DNA of 64,000 nt from contig NC_092573.1 of assembly GCF_037975245.1 (NCBI RefSeq), positions 9,894,001 through 9,958,000 of the forward strand. The letters run 5' to 3'. The notes under the pieces were generated by a model. That model had not been told where the DNA came from, searched no databases, and saw only the letters and a program-made list of their open reading frames with translations. The position numbers and the translations under genes were made by a program. Positions 1 to 11,200 of the stretch are shown here, one piece after another; positions within the stretch are counted from its first letter, which is position 1; every line of letters starts with the position of its first letter. The stretch is from Apostichopus japonicus. Taxonomy: Eukaryota > Echinodermata > Holothuroidea > Aspidochirotida > Stichopodidae.

Positions 1-649
1 CAACAACATATTTTAACATAAGTATATTGGAAAGAAGAGAAAATATAACTAAGACAAGAATGTTTTTTTGTATTAAAGTTAGCTTCTTCAAATTAGTATC
101 TAAAAGAGTGTTACAACCTTCATACTTTTTCACAAAATTTTGCTCAAAATGATATTTTTTTCTGGCACATGGTGATAATTCCTTGCAGAATAGAATACCT
201 TAATTATGTTATTGCAGTTCATCTTAAAAATCGTCACAAAAAGTCATAAAAAAAAGTATTCACACTTTTCCTGCTCAAATGAACTACAACTAATTTGATC
301 ATGGTAGGACCATTGGCTAAAAGATGGAAATAATTGATAATGTGATCGTCAGTTTTCTGTTCATCTTCCTCCCAAACCTGTTTTACTCGGAAGGTCTCAG
401 AATCTGCCGGAAGGAGCAGTCAAGTTTTGGCGACGGTTTGAACTTTCGAGCCGGCCACAGAACTTAAATGCAAAAGACTTAAATTCATCAAAAGCAGCTG
501 ATGTCGATGACTAAATTGTGCAATTTTCAAACATTGGAGAAAGAGTGATAAAAGTTTTGCTTTCTTCTTTCTTAAGAAAAAATATGAAGACATAGGACAT
601 GAAATTGAAAGATAACTTGCCCGAGCTAGTCAATGTACTTTAATCTTTT
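1..649. other. AT-rich flank, no gene seen
   Basis: No exon-like open frame, RNA gene or clear repeat was recognised. This is the left flank of the Penelope pair, which starts after the target duplication at 650-662. Confidence 0.6.
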
Positions 650-679
650 AGAATCAAAAGGATGTGTAAAAGTAAGTTG

Positions 680-718
680 GCCTGACGTTTCGATCCTAGC
701 AGGATCTTCTTCAGAGGC
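680..718 (-). ncRNA. Hammerhead ribozyme motif, Penelope type (minus copy)
   Basis: Read on the minus strand: helix I strand GCCT, core CTGAAGA, one extra A, helix II GATCCT/AGGATC with loop GCT, core GAAA, the self-complementary ACGT, cleavage-position C, then helix I strand AGGC. Helix III is almost absent; ACGT could pair between two molecules, as described for the short-helix-III hammerheads of Penelope elements. Self-cleavage is inferred, not shown. Confidence 0.72.
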
Positions 719-1023
719 TAAATGACAAGTTACAGTAACAGAGGGGACAAAAACACGCACAGAATACAGACAGGTTAATGAGCACGGTGAACACAATGAG
801 ATGGATGAAAGGGGATTATAAGTAGAAAGCAACAGAAGAGGAGAGGAAGGAGATAAACTGTGGAGGGACAAAGAGAGGATTAAAGGCACAGGGTAGGGAA
901 TAAACTGGAGAGGGACAAAGACAGAAAGGTGTGAAGAAAAATGGAGGGGAAGAGAGCTGTGAGGAGAAGAGTGAAAGGGGGGGGGAGGGAGAAAGGGGAG
1001 AAGGAGTAGGGAACAGAGGAAAG

Positions 1024-1862
1024 TTAGTCATGTCCTTCCTGAATGTTCAGCCCATGAGGTTGAATGGTACGAAGGCGTTGCATCCAGAGCCTCTCTCTGC
1101 TGATTCGTACTAGGTCAGGACGGCTACCTAAGGATTCAATCCCCTGTAGGGACATGTCGTTAATGGTATGGTTGGGAAGGTTAAAATGTTCTCCAACTGG
1201 GGTCTCAGTCTTCATGGTGTTGACTGTGGATCTGTGACCATAGAATCGCTTCTTGAGGGTGGTTTTGGTTTCGCCAACATACTGGATGCCGCAAACTCTA
1301 CAAGAGATCAGATAGATGACATTGGTGGTAGTGCAAGTGATGTGACCCTTAGTCTTGCGTGTGAGTTGCATGCTGTGGCTGGTGATGGAATTGGATTCAA
1401 CAATGTGGTGGCTGCAGACGATGCATCTCGAAGTACGATCACATTTGAAGGTACCATGCTGAATGGGTGTGGGGTTAGAAGTTAGAGGTGGAACAGCAGC
1501 GCGTACAAGAAGGTCTCGTAGGTTGCGTGGTCGTCTGTAGGCGATGATGGGTTTTTCAGGGACGGCTCGTTGGAGTCTATCTGAAGTGAGGAGAATGTTG
1601 TGGTTGTTAGAGGTGATTTTCTGAAGGGGAGGAAGATTTGGGTGGAAAGTAACAACCAGGGGCAGCTTGTTGTCGCAATCTCGTCCCTTTTTGTCCTTCA
1701 CTGCCAAAGCAGATGATCTGGAAAGGGAGCGGACTCTCTGAATGGCTTCACGCACCCTTCTGGCACTATGGCCCCTGGCAATAAGGTGTTTTTCCAAAGC
1801 ATCTGTATGGCGAATGAAAGAGGAATTGTTAGAGCAAATGCGACGAAGACGAAGTGCTTGAC
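1024..1862 (-). pseudogene. Penelope-like element C-terminal ORF with GIY-YIG endonuclease (minus copy)
   Basis: This open frame of about 280 codons covers the part of a Penelope polyprotein downstream of the reverse transcriptase. It starts in the linker (LRLRRICSNNSSF), passes a cysteine cluster (CDRTSRCIVC) and ends in a GIY-YIG-type nuclease domain with VIYLISC, CGIQYVGET, the KKRFYGHRS helix and the PVGEHF segment. It stops after QEGHD. The reverse transcriptase and natural start are missing, so this is a 5'-truncated copy. The open frame runs on through the palindrome centre to 1980, but that extension is the antisense of the plus copy and is not element protein. The frame is otherwise intact, which suggests a young insertion. 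In complete elements the nuclease nicks the target site for reverse transcription. Confidence 0.88.
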
Positions 1863-2794
1863 TGTCACTTCTCTGTACACTAACATCCCTCATGCTGAAG
1901 GTATCGCAGCTACGTGTGCAGCCCTGTCTAAGAAGGTCCACCCTTGTCCACCCATCTCTGACATCAAAGCTCTCATGCAACAGGTTCTAACAATTCCTCT
2001 TTCATTCGCATACAGATGCTTTGGAAAAACACCTTATTGCCAGGGGCCATAGTGCCAGAAGGGTGCGTGAAGCCATTCAGAGAGTCCGCTCCCTTTCCAG
2101 ATCATCTACTTTGGCAGTGAAGGACAAAAAGGGACGAGATTGCGACAACAAGCTGCCCCTGGTTGTTACTTTCCACCCAAATCTTCCTCCCCTTCAGAAA
2201 ATCACCTCTAACAACCACAACATTCTCCTCACTTCAGATAGACTCCAACGAGCCGTCCCTGAAAAACCCATCATCGCCTACAGACGACCACGCAACCTAC
2301 GAGACCTTCTTGTACGCGCTGCTGTTCCACCTCTAACTTCTAACCCCACACCCATTCAGCATGGTACCTTCAAATGTGATCGTACTTCGAGATGCATCGT
2401 CTGCAGCCACCACATTGTTGAATCCAATTCCATCACCAGCCACAGCATGCAACTCACACACAAGACTAAGGGTCACATCACTTGCACTACCACCAATGTC
2501 ATCTATCTGATCTCTTGTAGAGTTTGCGGCATCCAGTATGTTGGCGAAACCAAAACCACCCTCAAGAAGCGATTCTATGGTCACAGATCCACAGTCAACA
2601 CCATGAAGACTGAGACCCCAGTTGGAGAACATTTTAACCTTCCCAACCATACCATTAACGACATGTCCCTACCGGGGATTGAATCCTTAGGTAGCCGTCC
2701 TGACCTAGTACGAATCAGCAGAGAGAGGCTCTGGATGCAACGCCTTCGTACCATTCAACCTCATGGGCTGAACATTCAGGAAGGACATGACTAA
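1863..2794 (+). pseudogene. Penelope-like element ORF, internally deleted and frameshifted (plus copy)
   Basis: The first part (about 1864-1986) encodes VTSLYTNIPHAEGI and following residues, the region of reverse transcriptase motif A in Penelope elements. At about 1987 it jumps to the post-RT linker (SNNSSFIR), so the remaining RT motifs are deleted. The join also changes frame. A one-base deletion near 2010 (TTCGCATACAG here, TTCGCCATACAG in the minus copy) shifts the frame again. From about 2021 the frame is open to the stop at 2794 and encodes the same cysteine cluster and GIY-YIG nuclease as the minus copy, with a few substitutions such as T for A after SRSS and H for R in QLT(R/H)KTK. 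It cannot make a functional polymerase. Confidence 0.87.
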
Positions 2795-3102
2795 CTTTCC
2801 TCTGTTCCCTACTCCTTCTCCCCTTTCTCCCTCCCCCCCCCCCCTTTCACTCTTCTCCTCACAGCTCTCTTCCCCTCCATTTTTCTTCACACCTTTCTGT
2901 CTTTGTCCCTCTCCAGTTTATTCCCTACCCTGTGCCTTTAATCCTCTCTTTGTCCCTCCACAGTTTATCTCCTTCCTCTCCTCTTCTGTTGCTTTCTACT
3001 TATAATCCCCTTTCATCCATCTCATTGTGTTCACCGTGCTCATTAACCTGTCTGTATTCTGTGCGTGTTTTTGTCCTCTCTGTTACTGTAACTTGTCATT
3101 TA

Positions 3103-3141
3103 GCCTCTGAAGAAGATCCTACTAGGATCGAAACGTCAGGC
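3103..3141 (+). ncRNA. Hammerhead ribozyme motif, Penelope type (plus copy)
   Basis: Helix I is GCCT (3103-3106) with AGGC (3138-3141). The core is CTGAAGA (3107-3113), followed by an extra A. Helix II is GATCCT/AGGATC (3115-3120, 3124-3129) with loop ACT. GAAA is at 3130-3133, the palindromic ACGT at 3133-3136, and C3137 is the expected cleavage residue. It differs from its partner at 680-718 only in the helix II loop (ACT against GCT), so all pairings are kept. Confidence 0.75.
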
Positions 3142-3524
3142 CAACTTACTTTTACACATTCTATTACACAGGCTCTCTAGTGGATAAGCAGTTTGCTAAC
3201 AGTTTTATTTTATTTTGAGAATCAAAAGGAGTCAGTAATAATAATACTGTACATGCAGACTTACTCAAACTTTCATTTTGTGAAAATACAAGCCTGGGAC
3301 TTAATTATCAGGCAGTCTTTGTTTTGAATAATGATGTGGCCAAAAAAATGGGAAAATTGGCGACTTCAGTATATTCTCTGTGACTTAAACTGAAAGCTAG
3401 GCTATTTTGTATGCATATGAAAAGGGGATCTACAGAATTGAGTGTCTGAGTATAGCGTTGGTGAAGTGACAAAAACATGTCGGTTCATTATTACGACAAT
3501 GAATGGGTTGGTTAGTTGTATGTA

Positions 3525-3785
3525 TGTATGTATGTGTGTATGTGTGTTAGATCCTCCTGCAAGCAGGAACTGGCGAAGAAGCCTCATTGGCTTATCAAAG
3601 CCGCAAGCTGACCGAAATCAGTCTCTTACATTCATATTTAACGTCCATGATTATGAATTGTTAATTGTCAACAACTCTGTAACTGGACGACATACATTAA
3701 TCTTGGAGTGACTCGAACTCGGGACCTTATGATTGAAAGGCACCGGTGTTAACCACGGAGCTAACACTCCTAGTTGATCCACTGA
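3525..3785 (-). mobile_element. tRNA-derived SINE
   Basis: On the minus strand the head has RNA polymerase III promoter boxes: an A box like TAGCTCCGTGGTT (about 3751-3763) and a B box like AGTTCGAGTCA (about 3709-3721), with tRNA-like spacing. A ~150-bp body follows, ending in a (CATA)n-type microsatellite tail at about 3525-3548. No target duplication was identified. Confidence 0.7.
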
Positions 3786-3789
3786 TCCG

Positions 3790-6700
3790 GATAATCCATA
3801 ATCCGAATCATAATGAGAGGTCACGATAATAAAGCAATGCACCATCGCCCTTACAGTTGAAGATCTTTCTTCACAGGTTTCATACAAACAACAGGAAGCT
3901 GAGACTGGTCAGGAATGACTTCCTCTACACTGAGCTTTTTAAATATAGGGTATGCAGATAGCCTGTTGTTGTAGCTGGTGTGGGCTGTATATACATATAT
4001 CACAGAACCCTTTCCCCATGAATACATCTTAACCACTGCATCCTACCTGTACAGTATTTGCATTGTACCGTACCTTCATCGTCCGTGGAGGCACCGAGGG
4101 ATGAATGGCACAACGGTGGTTTAACAGGGCTCAAAACCGGAAAAAGGAAATCCTGTCATATCTCGTACTGTACAACCTCAAATGGAGAACAAGTGATTTG
4201 GTTTTTGTAGTGTTATTAGTGCAGCCTGTCGTACAGTAGTTTGCATATATACTGTATACAGCTGATTTATCAGCCGCCCATAGGAGGAAATTTGAAGTTC
4301 AGAGGAAAAATAAACAGGAAAAATAAACAGGATAAACCGTCCTAAACCAATAGCTTACTTTCCCCGAAATGATAAAACATTTCGTGATTTTGTGATTTAC
4401 TATGGCGAGTTAAACATTTTTGAGGGGAATGAATTTATATTCTGCAAAGAAAATTTCCTTTTTCTGCAAAATTCTTCAAATAGATTGGCATACATGCATG
4501 TACAAATAACACCCATTACAAAGTGATCAACTAAGGGTGGGGGGTGGGGGAGGGGGAGGTACACATGTGAAATACTGTGCAAAAAGATGTGAGCTAAAAG
4601 TTAGGGTGAATTGTATTACGCAAATTCTAGTTTCTTTTGTACCATAGGAAACTGCTGCCTACCCCACAGAGCTGTATCCTAATGAATGAATATACATTGT
4701 TCCACAGCATTATATGACCTGTCACATAGCTACCTATCACCCCTATTCATAGTAGTACTTCTTGTGACGGTAAAATAAATTGCCAGCTTCCCGTAAAGTA
4801 TTAGACTTGTTGCATTTGAGTTCAGTAATAGATTTAAATCTTGCGTGAGTCTAAATATACATTATGTGTAACTCCGATGGTGAAGGGGTTTTTCTTGCCC
4901 GTCATCATTATTAACCTCTGCCCGAATTTTCTACTGTCTGCAAATTAGGGTAGACGAGCAAAGGCACATCTGTTTTACGAAAACAGCAGAGTGGCCTAAA
5001 TAGGCTAAGTGTTAATATGTGTTGTGGTGAAAAGTTGCAGAGGTTCCTAGACTGTAGGTTTCCTGAGGGAGTTGTTATAACTACTCCCTGGTTGCTACAC
5101 ATGAGCAGAATCATTAAAGTTAATTGAAACCAGCTGCTTTAACATGACCTCCATTCCCCCCCCCCCCTCCATCCCCTTTTTTTACTACACATGAGCAGAA
5201 TCATTATGTTAAGTGAATTGAAACCAGGTGCTTTTACATGACCTCCACCCCCTCCAGCTCCCCCTCTTTTCTTTTTTTTTTACAGTTAGTCATTTATTAA
5301 CATGTATGCATGGACAAATTGTTACAGGAATTATAATATAAGTTCATTGAAATCATTTCCGCAGAAAGATGTATTAAACAAACTGACGGAATTAACGACT
5401 AAATTTGAAAATTTTGAATATTAATTAGAGTCTCTTTGGTTGGTAGTGGGGAGGTGAAGGGAAGAGGTTGCTTAAAAATTCATGTTTATAATAAAGGGGG
5501 CATAGAGTATATATATTCATAATTTTTGAATGTTAGGACTTAATTTTTTATGTGAAAAGTGTCCCTTTTATAAATACAGAGGTTTCTTCACTTTTTACCA
5601 AGAGGAGTAAAAATGAATATGCACGGATTAATTATAGTATAACAAGGCCATCATCAATGCACTTGATGCACTAACGAGCATTTCCAAAGCTGAGGCACAA
5701 GGCAAATGTCACAGCATGTTATTACTGTAAATGTTATCAAAACAGCAGAGTGCTACATATGCGCTCATATATAATCCAGCCTTTCACTCCTGTTGACTTT
5801 CACAACACAGAGCATTCTGAATGCTACATCTAGTGTAGTCTGCTGTAAACTGCCTGAAATGATGAAGAAAAATAGCATTGATTGTAGGTTTATTATTTAA
5901 ACCCCCAAGCAAAGTCTGCTGTTAAGGCTAGGAATAAACTGGTAATTATGACATGAATAGTGGTCAGCATTGTTCTGCATGTAAGCCCAAGAATGACCTC
6001 ATCATATGTTAAGTTGAGTCACCAGCCTTTAATAGTCTGCCCTACCAGTGAAAGACCTTCAGACTAAAGTCTAGGGGCTGCCTGCATGCATGCACGATAT
6101 TTATGGATGGACGAACGCATGTAAATGCAGACAACAAGTCTGGTAATTAATTGATAAATTTTGGTTTAATTTATGTGCTGTACCTACAGAAGGTTGATTT
6201 ATATATTCATACTGTACAGTACAGGACTGTACATACAGTATTACACTTTCCTCATCAACTAGATATAGTATATAATTAACATGTGGTGGCATGTTCATAA
6301 TTTAGATCGTGTCGTTGAACTACGACTGTCGATTTGGATATATGTACAGTCACGTGTATGATCTGCAATTATAGAAGTGGTTTGTACAGTAAAACTGTAG
6401 AGCTGCAAGAGAACAAACATTGAGCATGTGTGTATTGTAAAACCAGGGCACATTGTAATATGTTGTGGGACCGATATATGATCTTAGTGCATTTTACTGC
6501 AGGACTGCAGGGGATTGGATGAAAATTGTTCCTTTTTACGTTGGTGAAAATGTGAGGCCTTTTCTTGGTAGAACTGGCACTACAGTATGTGTTGGATAGC
6601 CAACTTCATCAAATTAAATTTGAGTAAAACAATGTGTGTAGAAACACTTTACAGTACTATCATCATTTCTTTCCTAATTGTACTTGGCATGGAAAATTTG

Positions 6701-7446
6701 ATAAATGCAGTGATTTAATGTCACTGAATATGTCAGAGTGAGGAATATAAATTCCAGAAAATTCAAGGAGGTGTGGTGTGATTTCACTGTGTGCCGAAGA
6801 AAAATCAAATGTTAGGTATAGTACGTTCCTGGTCCACCATGCAGCTCTATTGTACCAGTAATGTCAGTGACCAGTATTGTCTCAAAATATGCTAGAATTT
6901 GTTAACAAAAAGAATGGTCCCTCATGTTTCTATGAACAACAACATGGAGGAAATGTCTGTCAGTAGGGACATGTACAGTCGAGAGGGAGGATGGAAGGGG
7001 AGGGCGGGAGAAGGGAGGAGAGGGTGGGGATAAAGATATCTTGCAGACTTGTTACAAGTACAAAATGTCTGAATCATTTGTGTAAAATTAGAATTTCCAC
7101 TGGTATGAGTAAGAGCATTAACAAGGCTGCTCGCACAAGTACATTATCTGTAGATGTTTCCAAAATGCCTCAGGTACAAGTATGCAGGAGGAATAATTTC
7201 ATGGGCGAGTACCGATAAGATGATACGAAGAAAGTACTGGTATGGACTTGCTACGAGCCTGCTTCTCCTTTATGGCAGGAATCGGAGCCTACAGTAAGGG
7301 TAGACAGCTGCATTGGGCTTTCTTCCTGCCATATGTTTCCAGGAAGTTGTATAATTGGATTGGCTTTGTCTGACATAAAACAAAGTATGAATGTTCATGG
7401 ACCATTATGGACCATATTAAAAAATAAAAACTTAACTCTGGTTAGC
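3790..7446. other. Non-coding stretch, no gene seen
   Basis: AT-rich sequence with many TACAGTA/TACTGTA words, a G-rich tract near 4536-4558 and one short tandem duplication (5095-5270). No exon with convincing splice borders or protein similarity was recognised. Confidence 0.55.
5095..5270. repeat. 90-bp tandem duplication
   Basis: Two copies of a ~90-bp unit beginning CTACACATGAGCAGAATCAT (5095 and 5185), each ending in a C-rich tract. The copies differ by small indels and substitutions. Confidence 0.8.
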
Positions 7447-7630
7447 ATAGTGTTATGAAATAGTGATACCATCTCTTTGATGTTACCGAAACACTCCATC
7501 GAGACACCTTACAGGCCTCTTATGTATTTATCTAGGTCATGGATTCAGTTTTCCCACAAGAAGTTTTTAACTATCTTATTGAATCATGGTACAGGGCCTT
7601 TTCCCAAAAATAGATTCCATTATGTCTGTG

Positions 7631-7826
7631 GAACATTCGAGAAGGTTCTCTCACGTGGTATGGAAGTTTCCATAGAAAGGGGATGGACTTCCAAACTCCC
7701 AACCAATCAGGGCAGATCAGTGCCAGCGCACTTATTTTTATATCGTTAAGTTAATACAGGATGGTCAGGTCATCGGCTGCCTACTGATTGTGCGCAGTGA
7801 GATTTTATAGAAGTAAGGTATAAAAA
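7631..7826 (+). promoter_or_regulatory. Heat-shock-type promoter: four-unit HSE, CCAAT boxes, TATA
   Basis: 7631-7648 reads GAAcaTTCgaGAAggTTC, four perfectly alternating GAA/TTC units as bound by heat shock factor trimers. A weaker GAAgtTTC pair follows at about 7662-7669. A CCAAT box lies at about 7701-7710 (AACCAATCAG) and an inverted one at about 7784-7790 (TGATTG core). TATAAAAA is at 7819-7826. No heat shock protein coding sequence follows; the best explanation is a retrotransposon LTR promoter. Confidence 0.55.
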
Positions 7827-7834
7827 GGCATGGG

Positions 7835-7930
7835 GCCGAAAGTTTATGACTTGGTCAGCAAATTTATCACTCCGCCGAAAGTTTTATCACTTGGTCAGCA
7901 AATTTATCACTCCGCCGAAAGTTCATCACT
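7835..7930 (+). repeat. ~40-bp tandem repeat just after the TATA box
   Basis: Units starting GCCGAAAGTT at 7835, 7874 and 7914 (period 39-40) contain CTTGGTCAGCAAATTTATCA. They would lie in the first transcribed part of the putative LTR. Confidence 0.8.
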
Positions 7931-8205
7931 CCCTGTAATTGCGTAATTGACGGAGTCAAGTCAAGTCAAATCATTGTAATTTAGTTTTATTTGTAAGAGA
8001 ATCGACAGAGAAGAAATTATACCGAATCATTAATCAAATCCGATCTTGTCAAATTGTTTTTCTGTGAACTCATTGTTTTCGCCCGTTCGAGACATCTCCT
8101 GAAGAAGCATAAAGACGGCATCAAGATATCCCAGTACCTTTCTATCGCGAGTCCCAATATAGTTTTACTATCGGAGGAGCCGGGCTCGTCACAATATTAC
8201 AATAG

Positions 8206-11200
8206 AGAACAAGGACATCATTGTTTATAAACATGGATTATGAGTCAATTTATACTTCATACTTCTCTGTATATCTTCAAAGCATGAAAAGAAATGGAAT
8301 TTTAAGTTTTTGCCTGAACAATGGAAATGTGAAGGGCAAAAATGAAGCATGTTTTTTTTTATGTTTAAAATGTTATTTGCATGAATTCTCGTCCGTCCTC
8401 ATTATCTGTCTGTTAGCCTGTCTTAATATGTATTGTATTCTTTCTCCTGTCAGAGTGCCATGGCTTTGTGTTGTTTTGGTGCCCAGGTATTGTACTCATA
8501 TTCTTTGCATGCTACTTTTGTCTTAGATAACTTTTAATTTTTATATTTCCTTCTTCTTCCTCTTCCTTTGTGTCTCTCATTTGGTCAAATTTTTTTTTCT
8601 CTTTGCCTCACATGAAATTATATTTGTTTTGGGATAAATTCACTACCCTAAGCTGAGCCAGTTTACTTTTCAGCCTTTCTGAAGAAAAAATTTCCAATAA
8701 TGGTCTTCCTTTGATCATCAAAATATGAAGATTGCAATTCTGTGTTGAGTGACTTTTCTGACATCTTTAAAGCAGAAATGCATTAGACTATTTGATTTCT
8801 AAGCTTAACCAGGGCAAATGAAATGGAAATAGGCAAACGATATTTCAATATTACTTACACAGCACGGCAGACTCGTTAATGGCCAACCAATTAGACCGGA
8901 CAAAAAAAAATTTACTAAAAAATATATATCAATCATATGAAATACGATGATCATCCTTGACCATTTGCATATATCTTTTTCTGGCCAGAACTGAACAGGC
9001 GATGGATATTAATTTTACTATTAATCTTATTTTATTCTCTCGCAAATATTGTAATTTTTTTGAGCATTATTTGACCAATCATGCGGCACTGCATTGTGTC
9101 CTTCTGTCATCATTCATTGCCGGTCATCTCGTCTTTACTTTGTCGCATAAACCGTCAATCTAGCACTAAAAGTCCATTAAACAATGAGTGTATAGGAAAA
9201 TAGCCTACTGTAGAATGCCACTATCAGACCTACACAGTGCTATAGAAATGGTCTGCACATGAGCTAGATAGTACAGTACAGTACAGTACAGTAGGTCTTA
9301 GTTTTAATCACTTTGTTTGGCAATTTTTCAGATGTATGAAATATTACATATTATCTAGCAATGCTAATTCATTCTATTCTTTACACTCTACTTTTGTGTT
9401 ACTGTTATACAGGAATTCATTACAATTTGTTGCAACATAATAATAATATAAATTTATAACATTTTAGTTTCCATGCAAATATGATACAGTGAGATAGAAA
9501 TACTGTGTTGATTTTGTGAAATGAATAAGTTATGAAAACCAGTTGTAGATTAAGTTTGTATAGGCTAGGATCTAGGGAAGATCATGGTCAAGCGTTTGGT
9601 GTTAAAATTGTAATGCAAACGTGGTCCGGGGTCGACAGGATCAGCGGTGACCATTAACCTCCGTTGTTTTACGAGCGTAATTTGACACAGCAGTAGTACT
9701 GGTAGGTATTTCTGCATTACCTAGCACCACTGCACATCACTTGGCTCTTGGTTTTGCGCCATTTTTTTTTCAAGTTTAAGTGATCACAAGCTGGGCCTGA
9801 TACCAAGCACCGGGTCCGATACCAAGCACCGAGTCTGATGTGAACTTGTGGGTGGAGGGGGGGTGGGGGGGTTCAAATTCAATTAAATGCTGGACACTAA
9901 CTGCGGGGTCTGATCTGTTACAACTAGTAACAACCTATGAAGACCAACCACATCTTGCAATATTAATGCACCTTTATGCCCAAAAGCAAATGTTTTGGTG
10001 ACACACTGTGGATATGATTTTATCTCTTATGTTGCACAACTTTCACCAGCAGGATTCAAGCCGGCTCGACACACTCTAATTATCTACATTATGACCCCCA
10101 AAGAGGGTTTTACATACAAGGCACCTTCAGTTTGCTATAACTAAGACAGGTTGTCAATTGTTTCATTTCTGCACTTCTTGACTCTAGGACAAATGTCCAG
10201 TTTATTTTGGAAGCTTTTATTAATTATTAATTTCACATTTTTCACTTTAAGAAAATTAATCTTCAAATCGTGCTATTACGTTGCTGAAAGGTTTATTACA
10301 TGTGTGTAACACTGTATATGTGGGCTTGTTTAGCAGACCTGGTAGCATTTCCTATAATTGTTTATACCGTGTAGATTCTTGGTTATAAAACCTACAGTTG
10401 CTGGCAGCTGGCTTTACATTAGACACATTATTTGTTGTCAGTCTTGACATTTCTGAACGTGTTTTGGAATTTTATCAAACCAGCTGTCCCAAATAATAAG
10501 TATTACTCAAAACTAAGATGTACTGTACACCCTAAAATACTTTTTTGTATTAAATGAAGGTTAATGAGGAATTAATTAATGAACTTGATTATCCTTCTTA
10601 ACATATATTCGTGCTCAAGACACTTTTCAAAACTAAGATACCCCTAAAACACTTTTGTATTAAATGAAGGTTAATGAGGAATTAATTAATGAACTTGATT
10701 ACCCTTCTAAACATATATTCGTCCTCAACACACTTTTCCTTTTAGCTAGCATACAGTAAGTCACTGTACTGTATATATTGCATATATAATCATATGTATA
10801 ATCAAACATGTATACAATAAAAAGCAACTTTAAAGTTTTGTTTCAACTCTAACTCAAACATTCAAAATGGAGTCGGCCAGTGGAGATAATGAAACATGTA
10901 CAAAGTTTTGGGATTTTAGAATTAGAAATCATAAGAAAATGATCAAAATTAACTCATAAAGCTGCCCATGAAAGTCAATGCAATAAGCTCATTGAATCTT
11001 CACAGATTGAATTTCGTTAGATTTCATTTTTTTTTCTTTCCTCATTGCAAACATTTTTCTTTTTTGTTTATCATTTGTAATAGGTGTACGTAAGTCACAA
11101 CTATTTCATAACAGACCCGATAACATTTTATTTTTCAGAGTGGTTAAGTGATGCCCTGGTAGTAAATTTAAAATGGCTCGTACGCATGCAGCTTGTGACG

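Larger units (their letters stand above)
650..3230. mobile_element. Inverted pair of Penelope-like retroelements with target duplication
   Basis: Two 5'-truncated copies of one Penelope-like element lie head to head: a minus copy at about 663-1862 and a plus copy at about 1863-3217. The arms are near-identical over about 1.2 kb, so the locus is a large palindrome with a ~125-bp asymmetric centre (about 1863-1986). The 13-bp string AGAATCAAAAGGA occurs once at each outer edge (650-662 and 3218-3230), so the pair looks like one insertion event. The plus copy's 3' end carries about 60 bp more (from about 3158) than the minus copy's. Both outer ends carry a hammerhead motif. Family knowledge: Penelope elements encode a reverse transcriptase plus a GIY-YIG endonuclease and often insert as partial tandem or inverted copies. 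The few differences between arms suggest a recent insertion. Confidence 0.9.
7451..8201 (+). mobile_element. Probable solo LTR of an LTR retrotransposon
   Basis: A 751-bp segment begins TGTTATGA and ends ATATTACA (TG...CA termini with short inverted similarity), flanked on both sides by the 4-bp string ATAG (7447-7450 and 8202-8205). Inside, in the expected order, are an enhancer/promoter cluster (HSE, CCAAT, TATA at 7819) and about 375 bp after the TATA box that would be R and U5. No gag/pol sequence adjoins it, so a solo LTR is inferred. A 4-bp duplication is short enough to occur by chance; the boundaries are less certain than those of the hAT elements here. Confidence 0.45.

Noticed and set aside
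626-1031. Short Ser/Pro/Leu-rich frames at both ends of the Penelope pair
   Set aside because: They lie in the pyrimidine-rich 3' untranslated part of the element after the ORF stop.
1168-1485. 105-codon frame antisense to the Penelope ORF (and its mirror at 2333-2650)
   Set aside because: Shadow of the nuclease-coding strand; it repeats in both arms only because the arms are copies.
8095-8130. CTGAAGA near 8109 as a hammerhead core
   Set aside because: No GAAA core or helix II partner follows.
7451-8201. Promoter of a heat shock protein gene
   Set aside because: No heat shock coding exon follows within the window; the TG...CA boundaries with ATAG flanks favour an LTR.
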